DNA of 64,000 bases, from assembly GCF_902833225.1 (NCBI RefSeq), contig NZ_CADFEI010000011.1, positions 1 through 64,000 on the forward strand, written 5' to 3'. Both the position numbers and the translations under genes were made by a program. The DNA comes from Burkholderia sp. BCC1644. GTDB taxonomy: Bacteria > Pseudomonadota > Gammaproteobacteria > Burkholderiales > Burkholderiaceae. Under the pieces are notes generated by a model. The model was not told the DNA's origin, did not search any database, and worked only from the letters and a program-made list of their open reading frames with translations. Shown here in pieces: positions 29,343 through 37,661 of this stretch. Positions within the stretch are counted from its first letter, which is position 1. The number at the start of each line of letters is the position of its first letter.

Positions 29343-30449
29343 TTACCGGGAGTTGCCGTCCTGCGCATGCGTGCCGTCGCCGCCGGCCAGCCCGGTCGCA
29401 ACGCTCGTCAGCGTGCCGCACGCGGCCGGATCGTAGCCGTCCAGATGCGCGACGCGCTCGACGAAACGTGCGTCGCGCAGCAGCGCCAGCACGCCGGCGA
29501 GCGGCCGCGCGTCGAGCCGCGCGCGTTCGCACGCGAAGTAATAGTCCTCGTCGACGACCGGGATGAAATCGAGCCCGAAATGATGGGCGGCCGGCTCGAC
29601 GCCGAAGCCGAGATCGGCCATCCCGCTCGCGACGAACGCCGCGATCGCCGAATGCGTGAGCTCGGCCGATGCATAGCCGTCGATGCGCTCCGGATCGATG
29701 CCGATCGCGCGCAGCGCGAGGTCCAGCAGCATGCGCGTGCCCGACCCGGGCTGCCGGTTGACGAAGCGGATGTCGTTGCGCGCGAGATCCGCGAGCCCGC
29801 GGACCTGCTTCGGGTTGCCGCGTGGCACGAACAACCCCTGCTGGCGGCGCGTCAGGTGGATCAGCACATGGCGCGTGTCGTCGAGCCACGGCCGGTAGAT
29901 CTGCGCGCACTGCGCGCGAAACGCGCCGCGCGGCAGGTGAAAGCCGGCCAGGTCGCATTCGCCGCGCGCGAGTGCCTGTACGGCTTCGACGCTCTCGCGA
30001 TACTTGATGTCGACGGCGGCCTGCACATCGACGAGTGCGGAGACGAGCGTCGCGACCGCGTAGCCGTGCGACGCGTGGATGCGCACGGCGCCGTCGCGCT
30101 GCGCGAGCCGCCGGTTCAGGTCGCTCGCCACTTCGGCCGCGAGCGTGCGCAAATTCCCGTCGAGCCGGCTGCGCGCGAGGCGCTGCGCATCGACGACCGC
30201 CTGCCCGAGCGCCGACAACGTCGATCCCTTGCCGCGTGCCGTTTCGATCAGCTCACCGCCGATGCATGCCTCCAGCGCGCGGAGCAGGCCCCAAGCGTGC
30301 CGGTACGACAGTCCTTTGGCTTGCGCCGCCTGCGCAATGCTGCCCGTGTCGGCCACGAGTTCCAGTAACGGCGCAACGTCCGACAGGCTGGCCGACCGGC
30401 CTTCCGTGTCGCGTACGGTCAGATACGCGTCGCATTCGATTCGAATCAA
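29343..30449 (-). CDS. fdsR: ModE-type HTH regulator with substrate-binding domain (probable FdsR)
   Basis: 368 residues. An N-terminal ModE-like winged helix (about 20-105: LLELVADTGSIAQAAQAKGLSYRHAW) is joined to a periplasmic-binding-protein-like domain (about 120-340), the type also seen attached to molybdopterin enzymes. It is divergent from the formate dehydrogenase operon, where Cupriavidus carries fdsR, so it probably controls that operon in response to formate, molybdate or cofactor. The start is TTG at 30449, with GGAG 8 bases upstream; no ATG fits. The name rests on position and domains. Confidence 0.75.
   Translation of the reverse strand: MIRIECDAYLTVRDTEGRSASLSDVAPLLELVADTGSIAQAAQAKGLSYRHAWGLLRALEACIGGELIETARGKGSTLSALGQAVVDAQRLARSRLDGNLRTLAAEVASDLNRRLAQRDGAVRIHASHGYAVATLVSALVDVQAAVDIKYRESVEAVQALARGECDLAGFHLPRGAFRAQCAQIYRPWLDDTRHVLIHLTRRQQGLFVPRGNPKQVRGLADLARNDIRFVNRQPGSGTRMLLDLALRAIGIDPERIDGYASAELTHSAIAAFVASGMADLGFGVEPAAHHFGLDFIPVVDEDYYFACERARLDARPLAGVLALLRDARFVERVAHLDGYDPAACGTLTSVATGLAGGDGTHAQDGNSR
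30438..30447. promoter_or_regulatory. Palindrome at the start of the regulator gene
   Basis: GATTCGAATC is a perfect 10-bp inverted repeat inside codons 1-4 of the regulator, within a larger partly symmetric ATT-GATTCGAATC-AAT block. It could be an autoregulatory operator, but it also encodes protein, so chance is possible. Confidence 0.25.
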
Positions 30450-30580
30450 TTATGCACTCCGATTTCCTATTGCGACCGCGAAATCTTCCGCTTATCGTTG
30501 GTCAAAATCAATCTAAACGAAGTCACGGTGCGCACTATATGAATTTCGAGCGCATATGAGACTTTGGAGGAGCATAACCG

Positions 30581-31081
30581 ATGTCCCCGAATTCCCCTGC
30601 GCCCGACGCGCTGGTCGAGCGTCATGCGCGCGCCGGCCGGTCGCTCGTCGCGATCCTGCACGCGATCCAGGACGACGCCGGCTACGTGCCGCCGGGCTGC
30701 GTCGCGCCGCTCGCCAAGGCACTCAACCTGTCGCGCGCGGAAGTGCACGGCGTACTGACCTATTACCACCACTTCCGCACCGCGCCGCCCGCGCGTGTGA
30801 CGATCCAGATGTGCCGCGCCGAAGCGTGCCGCAGCATGGGCTGCGAAACGCTGGCCGCACACGCGGAAGCGCGCACGGGCTGCCGGTTCGATGCAGCACA
30901 CGGCGAAACCGCGGCTGCGCACGCGCCGGACGCCATCGCGCTCGAATCGGTGTACTGCCTCGGCCTGTGTGCGCAGTCGCCGTCGCTGACGGTCAACGGC
31001 GTGCTGCACGCGAAGGTCACGCCGGCGAAGTTCGACGCGTTGCTCGCCGACGCGGTCGCCCACACGCCGGAGGCCGCATGA
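30581..31081 (+). CDS. fdsG: NAD-dependent formate dehydrogenase gamma subunit
   Basis: 166 residues, NuoE-like thioredoxin-fold [2Fe-2S] protein. The four ligands are Cys78 and Cys83 (CRAEAC) and Cys126 and Cys130 (CLGLC). It carries electrons with FdsB towards NAD in the cytoplasmic FdsGBA complex. GGAGGAG lies 9 bases before the ATG. It begins the fds operon, 131 bases from the divergent regulator. Confidence 0.95.
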   Translation: MSPNSPAPDALVERHARAGRSLVAILHAIQDDAGYVPPGCVAPLAKALNLSRAEVHGVLTYYHHFRTAPPARVTIQMCRAEACRSMGCETLAAHAEARTGCRFDAAHGETAAAHAPDAIALESVYCLGLCAQSPSLTVNGVLHAKVTPAKFDALLADAVAHTPEAA

Positions 31082-32655
31082 CGACCCGCATCTACGTTCC
31101 GCGCGACTCATCCGCGCTGGCGCTCGGCGCCGACGCGCTCGCAGCCGCGATCGTCGCCGAAGCCGAACGGCGCGGCGTCGCGATCGAACTGGTCCGCAAC
31201 GGCTCGCGCGGGCTGCTGTGGCTCGAGCCGCTCGTCGAGGTCGGCACGGCCGCGGGCCGCGTCGGCTACGCGAACCTGTCGGCCGCCGACGTGCCTTCCC
31301 TGTTCGACGCCAGCTGGCTCGACGGCGGCACGCACCCGAGCGCCGTCGGCCTCGTCGATGCGCTGCCCTATCTTGCGCGCCAGCAACGCCTCACGTTCGC
31401 GCGGATCGGCCTGACCGATCCGCTGTCGATCGACGACTACCTGCAGCACGAAGGCCTCGCGGGCCTGAAGAACGCACTCGCGCTCGACGGCGATGCCGCA
31501 TGCGAGACGCTGCTCGAATCGGGGCTGCGCGGCCGCGGCGGCGCGGCGTTCCCGGCCGGCATCAAGTGGCGCACCGTGCGGAACGCGCGCGCCACGCAGA
31601 AGTACATCGTCTGCAACGCGGACGAAGGCGATTCGGGCACGTTCTCCGACCGCCTGCTCATGGAATGCGATCCGTACTGCCTGATCGAAGGGATGATCAT
31701 CGCCGGCATCGCGACAGGCGCGACGATCGGCTACATCTACGTGCGCAGCGAATACCCGCACGCGATCGCCACGCTTGAAGCCGCGATCGTCCGCGCCCGC
31801 GAAGCCGGCTGGCTCGGCGACCACGTACTCGGCTCCGCGCACGCGTTCGAGCTGCACGTCGCGAAAGGCGCGGGCTCGTACGTGTGCGGCGAGGAAACGG
31901 CGCTGCTCGAATCGCTCGAGGGCAAGCGTGGCGTCGTGCGCGCGAAGCCGCCGCTGCCCGCGCTCGCCGGCCTGTTCGGCCAGCCGACCGTCATCAACAA
32001 CGTGATCACGCTCGCGACGGCGCCCGTGATCTTCGCGCGCGGCGCGGCGTTCTATCGCGACTACGGGATGGGCCGCTCGCGCGGCACGCTGCCGTTCCAG
32101 CTCGCGGGCAACATCCGTCAAGGCGGCCTCGTCGAACTCGCGTTCGGCGTCACGCTGCGCGAACTGCTGTTCGATTTCGGCGGCGGCACGGCCAGCGGCC
32201 GGCCCGCTCGCGCCGCGCAGGTCGGCGGCCCGCTCGGCACCTACCTGCCCGACCATCAGTGGGACGTGCCGCTCGACTACGAGGCGTATACGGCGATCGG
32301 CGCGGTCGTCGGCCATGGCGGGATCGTGCTGCACGACGACACGTCGAACCTCGCCGAGCTGGCCGAATACGCGATGAAGTTCTGCGCGATCGAATCGTGC
32401 GGCAAGTGCACGCCGTGCCGGATCGGCTCGACGCGCGGCGTCGAGACGATCGCACGCATCCGCGACGGCGACACGTCGGAGCGCCAGGTCACGCTGCTGC
32501 GCGACCTGTGCGACACGATGCTGGCCGGCTCGCTGTGCGCGATGGGCGGCATGACGCCGTACCCGGTGCTGTCCGCACTCGACCATTTCCCCGAAGATTT
32601 CGGGCTCGCTGCCGGCAAGGATGCCGCGTCGGGCCCGGTCAAGGCTGCGGCCTGA
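31078..32655 (+). CDS. fdsB: NAD-dependent formate dehydrogenase beta subunit (FMN/NADH-binding)
   Basis: 525 residues, a NuoE-like N-terminal thioredoxin domain fused to a NuoF-like domain. GLRGRGGAAFPAGIKW (about 148-163) begins the NADH/FMN region, CNADEGDSGTFSDRLLM the FMN site, and ESCGKCTPCRIG plus a later SLCAMGG cysteine ligate the [4Fe-4S] cluster. It passes electrons from FdsA to NAD+. Its ATG overlaps the fdsG stop codon (ATGA), so the two are translationally coupled. Confidence 0.96.
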   Translation: MTTRIYVPRDSSALALGADALAAAIVAEAERRGVAIELVRNGSRGLLWLEPLVEVGTAAGRVGYANLSAADVPSLFDASWLDGGTHPSAVGLVDALPYLARQQRLTFARIGLTDPLSIDDYLQHEGLAGLKNALALDGDAACETLLESGLRGRGGAAFPAGIKWRTVRNARATQKYIVCNADEGDSGTFSDRLLMECDPYCLIEGMIIAGIATGATIGYIYVRSEYPHAIATLEAAIVRAREAGWLGDHVLGSAHAFELHVAKGAGSYVCGEETALLESLEGKRGVVRAKPPLPALAGLFGQPTVINNVITLATAPVIFARGAAFYRDYGMGRSRGTLPFQLAGNIRQGGLVELAFGVTLRELLFDFGGGTASGRPARAAQVGGPLGTYLPDHQWDVPLDYEAYTAIGAVVGHGGIVLHDDTSNLAELAEYAMKFCAIESCGKCTPCRIGSTRGVETIARIRDGDTSERQVTLLRDLCDTMLAGSLCAMGGMTPYPVLSALDHFPEDFGLAAGKDAASGPVKAAA

Positions 32656-32672
32656 CCCAGAAGGAGCCCTGC

Positions 32673-35624
32673 ATGTCCCTCGACACGAACAACGTCCGCC
32701 AAGGCGGCTGCGGCTCGGGCCAATGCGCGTGCAAGAGCGCCGCACAGGCGCGCGAGCGCGACCCGTTCGACGATACCGATTACGGCACGCCGCAACGGCA
32801 TGCCGATACCGACGTCACGCTCGAAATCGACGGCCAGCCGGTGACGGTACCGGCCGGCACGTCGGTGATGCGCGCGGCGATCGAAGCCGGCGTCAACGTC
32901 CCGAAACTCTGCGCAACCGATTCGCTCGAGCCGTTCGGCTCGTGCCGGCTGTGCCTCGTCGAGATCGAAGGCCGGCGCGGTTATCCGGCGTCGTGTACGA
33001 CACCTGCCGAAGCCGGCATGAAGGTGCGCACGCAGTCGGACCGGCTGCAGTCGCTGCGCCGCAACGTGATGGAGCTGTACATCTCCGACCACCCGCTCGA
33101 CTGCCTCACCTGCCCCGCCAACGGCGACTGCGAGCTGCAGGACATGGCGGGCGTCGTCGGGCTGCGTGAAGTGCGCTACGGCTTCGACGGCGCGAATCAC
33201 CTGAAAGACTGCAAGGACGAATCGAACCCGTACTTCACGTACGACCCGTCGAAGTGCATCGTCTGCAACCGCTGCGTCCGTGCGTGCGAGGAAACGCAGG
33301 GCACGTTCGCGCTGACGATCGCCGCGCGCGGCTTCGAATCGCGTGTGGCCGCGGGCGAAAGCGAATCGTTCATGGCGTCGGAATGCGTGTCGTGCGGCGC
33401 GTGCGTCGCAGCATGTCCGACGGCCACGCTGCAGGAAAAATCCGTCGTGCAGCTCGGGCAGGCCGAACACTCCGTGGTCACGACCTGCGCGTACTGCGGT
33501 GTCGGCTGCTCGTTCAAGGCCGAGATGAAGGGCACGCAGGTCGTGCGCATGACGCCGCACAAGAACGGCCTCGCGAACGAAGGTCACGCGTGCGTGAAGG
33601 GACGCTTCGCCTGGGGCTACGCGACGCACAAGGACCGCATCACGAAGCCGATGATCCGCGAGAAGATCACCGACCCGTGGCGCGAAGTCAGCTGGGACGA
33701 AGCGCTCACCTACGCGGCAACGCAATTCCGCAAGCTGCAGCAGAAGTACGGTCGCGATTCGATCGGCGGCATCACGTCGTCGCGTTGCACGAACGAGGAA
33801 ACCTATCTCGTGCAGAAGCTCGTGCGCGCCGCGTTCGGCAACAACAACGTCGATACCTGCGCACGTGTGTGCCATTCGCCGACCGGCTATGGCCTGAAGA
33901 CGACGCTCGGCGAATCGGCCGGCACGCAGACGTTCGCGTCGGTCGGCCAGGCCGACGTGATCGTCGTGATGGGCGCGAATCCGACCGACGGCCATCCGGT
34001 GTTCGGCTCGCGGATGAAACGCCGCGTGCGCGAAGGCGCGAAGCTGATCGTGATCGATCCGCGCCGCATCGACGTCGTCGACGGCCCGCACGTGAAGGCC
34101 GCGCATCACCTGCAACTGCGTCCCGGCACCAACGTCGCGATCGTCAACGCGCTCGCGCACGTGATCGTCACCGAAGGGCTCGTAGCCGACGCATTCGTCG
34201 CCGAGCGCTGCGACACGCGCGCATTCGAGCAATGGCGCGAATTCGTGTCGCGCGAGGAGAATTCGCCGGAGGCGACCGCCGACGTGACCGGCGTGCCGGC
34301 CGAACGCGTGCGCGAGGCCGCGCGTCTCTATGCGACCGGCGGCAATGCCGCGATCTATTACGGGCTGGGCGTCACCGAACACGCGCAGGGCTCGACGACG
34401 GTAATGGGCATCGCGAACCTCGCGATGGCGACCGGCAACATCGGCCGCGAAGGCGTCGGCGTCAATCCGCTGCGCGGCCAGAACAACGTGCAGGGCTCGT
34501 GCGACATGGGCTCGTTCCCGCACGAACTGCCCGGCTACCGGCACATCAGCGACGAGGTCGTGCGCACGCAGTTCGAGCAGGCTTGGTCGGCCACACTGCA
34601 ACCGGAACCGGGGCTGCGCATCCCGAACATGTTCGATGCCGCGCTCGACGGCAGCTTCAAGGGGCTCTACTGCCAGGGCGAGGACATCGTCCAGTCGGAC
34701 CCGAACACGCAGCACGTATCGGCCGCGCTGTCGGCGATGGAATGCATCGTCGTGCAGGACATCTTCCTGAACGAGACCGCGAAATACGCACACGTGCTGC
34801 TGCCGGGCTCGACGTTCCTCGAGAAGGACGGCACGTTCACGAACGCCGAGCGCCGCATCTCGCGCGTGCGCAAGGTGATGCCGCCGCTCGCGGGCTATGC
34901 GGACTGGGAAGTGACGCTGCTGCTGTCGCAGGCGCTCGGCTACGACATGCACTACACGCATCCGTCGGAAATCATGGACGAGATCGCGCGGCTCACGCCG
35001 ACCTTCTCGGGCGTGTCGTACGAGAAGCTCGACGCGCTCGGCAGCATCCAGTGGCCGTGCAACGAACACGCGCCGGAAGGCACGCCGACGATGCACATCG
35101 ACGCGTTCGTGCGCGGCAAGGGCCGGTTCGTGATCACCAAGTTCATTCCGACGCCGGAAAAGGTCACTCAGCGTTATCCGCTGATCCTGACGACGGGCCG
35201 CATCCTGTCGCAATACAACGTCGGCGCGCAGACGCGCCGGACCGAAAATGTCCGGTGGCACGAAGAGGACCGTCTCGAGATCCATCCGCACGACGCGCAG
35301 GATCGCGGGATCCGGAACGACGACTGGGTCGGCATCGAATCGCGCGCCGGGCACACGGTGCTGCGCGCGCTCGTGACGGAGCGCATGCAGCCGGGTGTCG
35401 TGTACACGACGTTCCACTTCCCCGAATCGGGCGCGAACGTGATCACGACCGACAGCTCCGACTGGGCGACGAACTGCCCGGAATACAAGGTGACGGCGGT
35501 GCAGGTGCTGCCGGTTGCGCAACCGTCCGACTGGCAGCGCGCGTACGCGCGCTTCAACGCGGAGCAGATCGACCTGCTCGAGCGCCGCGCGGCCACGCCC
35601 GACACCGTGACGACAGGCAAGTGA
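32673..35624 (+). CDS. fdsA: NAD-dependent formate dehydrogenase alpha subunit (Mo/W catalytic)
   Basis: 983 residues. In order: plant-type [2Fe-2S] domain (CATDSLEPFGSCRLCLVEIEG, about 80-100); NuoG-like His-Cys3 [4Fe-4S] (HPLDCLTCPANGDCEL); two ferredoxin-type clusters (CIVCNRCVRAC, CVSCGACVAACP); [4Fe-4S] of the molybdopterin domain (CAYCGVGCSF); then the bis-MGD domain. The molybdenum ligand is cysteine (Cys400) in CARVCHSPT, not selenocysteine. It oxidises formate to CO2 and, with FdsGB, reduces NAD+. It is soluble; no Tat signal is seen. AGGAG precedes the ATG at 32673. fdsD follows after 7 bases. Confidence 0.97.
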   Translation: MSLDTNNVRQGGCGSGQCACKSAAQARERDPFDDTDYGTPQRHADTDVTLEIDGQPVTVPAGTSVMRAAIEAGVNVPKLCATDSLEPFGSCRLCLVEIEGRRGYPASCTTPAEAGMKVRTQSDRLQSLRRNVMELYISDHPLDCLTCPANGDCELQDMAGVVGLREVRYGFDGANHLKDCKDESNPYFTYDPSKCIVCNRCVRACEETQGTFALTIAARGFESRVAAGESESFMASECVSCGACVAACPTATLQEKSVVQLGQAEHSVVTTCAYCGVGCSFKAEMKGTQVVRMTPHKNGLANEGHACVKGRFAWGYATHKDRITKPMIREKITDPWREVSWDEALTYAATQFRKLQQKYGRDSIGGITSSRCTNEETYLVQKLVRAAFGNNNVDTCARVCHSPTGYGLKTTLGESAGTQTFASVGQADVIVVMGANPTDGHPVFGSRMKRRVREGAKLIVIDPRRIDVVDGPHVKAAHHLQLRPGTNVAIVNALAHVIVTEGLVADAFVAERCDTRAFEQWREFVSREENSPEATADVTGVPAERVREAARLYATGGNAAIYYGLGVTEHAQGSTTVMGIANLAMATGNIGREGVGVNPLRGQNNVQGSCDMGSFPHELPGYRHISDEVVRTQFEQAWSATLQPEPGLRIPNMFDAALDGSFKGLYCQGEDIVQSDPNTQHVSAALSAMECIVVQDIFLNETAKYAHVLLPGSTFLEKDGTFTNAERRISRVRKVMPPLAGYADWEVTLLLSQALGYDMHYTHPSEIMDEIARLTPTFSGVSYEKLDALGSIQWPCNEHAPEGTPTMHIDAFVRGKGRFVITKFIPTPEKVTQRYPLILTTGRILSQYNVGAQTRRTENVRWHEEDRLEIHPHDAQDRGIRNDDWVGIESRAGHTVLRALVTERMQPGVVYTTFHFPESGANVITTDSSDWATNCPEYKVTAVQVLPVAQPSDWQRAYARFNAEQIDLLERRAATPDTVTTGK

Positions 35625-35631
35625 GGCTGCG

Positions 35632-35883
35632 ATGGACCAAGAACACCTGATCGACATGGCCAACCAGATCGGCGCATTCTTCGAATCGATGCCCGATCGC
35701 GACGAAGCGCTGGCCGGCATCGCCGACCATATCCGGCGCTTCTGGGAACCGCGGATGCGCCGTGCGTTTCTCGCCGCGCTCGACGATCCGTCGAGCGAAG
35801 GCGCACAACGCGCGGCACCGATCGTGCGCGACGCGATCGCCGCGCACCGCGCATCGCTCGTGCCCGCCGCCGCGAGCGCCTGA
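35632..35883 (+). CDS. fdsD: Formate dehydrogenase delta subunit
   Basis: 83 residues. MDQEHLIDMANQIGAFFESMPD and HIRRFWEPRMRRAF are the FdsD family hallmarks. The small subunit is needed for full activity of the complex. Its Shine-Dalgarno GAGG overlaps the fdsA stop. In Cupriavidus, fdsC (an FdhD-type sulfurtransferase for the cofactor) lies between fdsA and fdsD; here it does not. The gene ends 8 bases before the convergent monooxygenase gene. Confidence 0.92.
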   Translation: MDQEHLIDMANQIGAFFESMPDRDEALAGIADHIRRFWEPRMRRAFLAALDDPSSEGAQRAAPIVRDAIAAHRASLVPAAASA

Positions 35884-35891
35884 CCGCACCG

Positions 35892-37538
35892 CTACGCGGA
35901 CTGCGTCATGCCCGCGAACCAGGTTTCGCAGTGGCGCAGCAGCGCGTTCGCGTCGGTTGCCGTGCGCCCGCGCGCGGCAACATAACCGTCGGGCCGCAGC
36001 AGGTAGAACGACGGCCGCGAGCGGCCGTATTCCTGCGCCAGCCCGGCGGCCCCGTCGCCGGCGGTATCGGTGACGCGCCACACGCGCACCGCATCCGGCA
36101 TGATCCGCTCGAGCCCCTGCACGAGCGCCTGCGCATCGGCCGCGATGGCCGGTGCGCCGCCGGCATCTTCATTCACCGGCTCTTCCAGCAGCAACAGCGC
36201 GAAGCTCGCCGGATCGTGAAGATCGTATAGCCGCGCCGTTCCCGGCGCGCGGCCGAGCGGCCCGTCGAGCACATGGACGAGTGCATCGGGCGCCCGCTCG
36301 CCTGCGCGCGGCCCGCCGTCGAGCACGCGTTCGAGCGTGAGCGGACTCTTCCGGTACTGCACGCCAAGCTCGCTGACCGTGCGCCGCACCGCGTCGCGCA
36401 TCGGCCCGAACGACGCCAGCAGCGGCACGACATGATCGCGCAGCAGCCTCATCGCGCCGCGCTCGGCTTCGACCATCTGCGTGACGAAACCGGTCTGCCG
36501 CAACACGTCGCGCTCGATCGGATGGCGTTCCGCGTGGTACGTGTCGAGCAGCCGCTCGGGCGTGCCGGCGCCAAGCACGCGCGCGAGCTTCCAGCCGAGA
36601 TTGAACGCTTCCTGGATGCCGGTGTTCATGCCCTGCGCGCCGGCCGGGCTGTGGACGTGCGCGGCGTCGCCCGCGAAAAACACGCGCCCGTGACGCAACC
36701 GGTCGACCATCCGGCTATGCAGGTGAAAATAGGATGACCACGCGAGATCGCTCGGCGAGATCGACACGCCGGCACGTTTGCGCACGATCGCGTCGCACTC
36801 CGCGAGCGTCGGCGTCGGCGCATCGGACGACGCGTCGCTGCCGGGCGGACGGTCGGCCACGAGCCGGTAACGGCCGTCGCCCATCGGAAACAGGCCGGCC
36901 ATGCCTTCGGGCGACGTGAACAGGTGGATCTCTTCGTCAGGCCAGTCGGGTATCGCCGCGAAATCGGCCAGCAGGAACGTCTGTTCGAATGCCTGCCCGG
37001 CAAAGCCCAGGCCGAGCAGATGCCTGACCGTGCTGTGCGCGCCGTCTGCCGCGATCAGGTACGACGGCGCGAACGACTCGTCGCGGCCGTCCGCGCGGCG
37101 GATCGACACGTCGAGCGACGTGCCGCCCGCGTCGCACGCGGTCAGCGTCGCGCCGCGCTCGACCGTCACGCCGAGCCGCGCCAGGTGTTCGGCCAGCAGG
37201 CGCTCGGTGATGCTCTGGTCGAGAAACAGCAGATAGGGATAGCGCGTTTGCAGCGGATCGAAATCGAGCCGCGCGATCACGCGGCCGTCGGCGTGCAGCG
37301 CGGCCGCATGTGCACGATGACCGAGCGCGAGAAACGGCTCGACCGTGCGATGCTGCTCCAGCAGTTCGAGCGTGCGCGCCTGGATGCCGATCGCGCGCGA
37401 ATACGGCGCGGGCACCGCGAGGCGATCGATGATGCGCACCGGCACGCGGGCCCGCGCGAGGCTCATCGCCGCGGCAAGACCGGTCGGCCCCGCGCCGACG
37501 ATCAGCACGGGCGGGATATCGGGCAGTGTGTCAGCCAT
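35892..37538 (-). CDS. FAD-dependent aromatic monooxygenase (PheA/TfdB family)
   Basis: 548 residues. The FAD dinucleotide motif is VLIVGAGPTGLAAAMSLARA (about 12-31), the DG motif YLIAADGAHSTVRHLLGLG, and the GD motif RVFFAGDAAHVHSPAGAQGMNTGIQEAFNLGWKLA region (about 285-320). A thioredoxin-like C-terminal domain completes the phenol-hydroxylase fold. It hydroxylates an aromatic ring using NAD(P)H and oxygen; the substrate is not evident. It stands alone, convergent with the fds operon and divergent from the TPR gene, so no pathway context helps. Confidence 0.88.
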   Translation of the reverse strand: MADTLPDIPPVLIVGAGPTGLAAAMSLARARVPVRIIDRLAVPAPYSRAIGIQARTLELLEQHRTVEPFLALGHRAHAAALHADGRVIARLDFDPLQTRYPYLLFLDQSITERLLAEHLARLGVTVERGATLTACDAGGTSLDVSIRRADGRDESFAPSYLIAADGAHSTVRHLLGLGFAGQAFEQTFLLADFAAIPDWPDEEIHLFTSPEGMAGLFPMGDGRYRLVADRPPGSDASSDAPTPTLAECDAIVRKRAGVSISPSDLAWSSYFHLHSRMVDRLRHGRVFFAGDAAHVHSPAGAQGMNTGIQEAFNLGWKLARVLGAGTPERLLDTYHAERHPIERDVLRQTGFVTQMVEAERGAMRLLRDHVVPLLASFGPMRDAVRRTVSELGVQYRKSPLTLERVLDGGPRAGERAPDALVHVLDGPLGRAPGTARLYDLHDPASFALLLLEEPVNEDAGGAPAIAADAQALVQGLERIMPDAVRVWRVTDTAGDGAAGLAQEYGRSRPSFYLLRPDGYVAARGRTATDANALLRHCETWFAGMTQSA

Positions 37539-37661
37539 GAGAACCTCCGCGACCCTGCAAGTCTACGCCGCTCGGCGTGACGGGGCCATATGCCGACCGG
37601 CCGAAGCGCGGCCGCGGCTCGCGGTGTGGGAAAATACCGGCTTTCCGTCAGTTTTCGCGTC

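Noticed and set aside
32277..35720. Very long open frame (over 1100 codons) on the minus strand opposite fdsA
   Set aside because: It is the antisense shadow of a strongly GC3-biased gene, Arg/His/Asp-rich with no domain. The fdsA reading frame has all its cofactor motifs.
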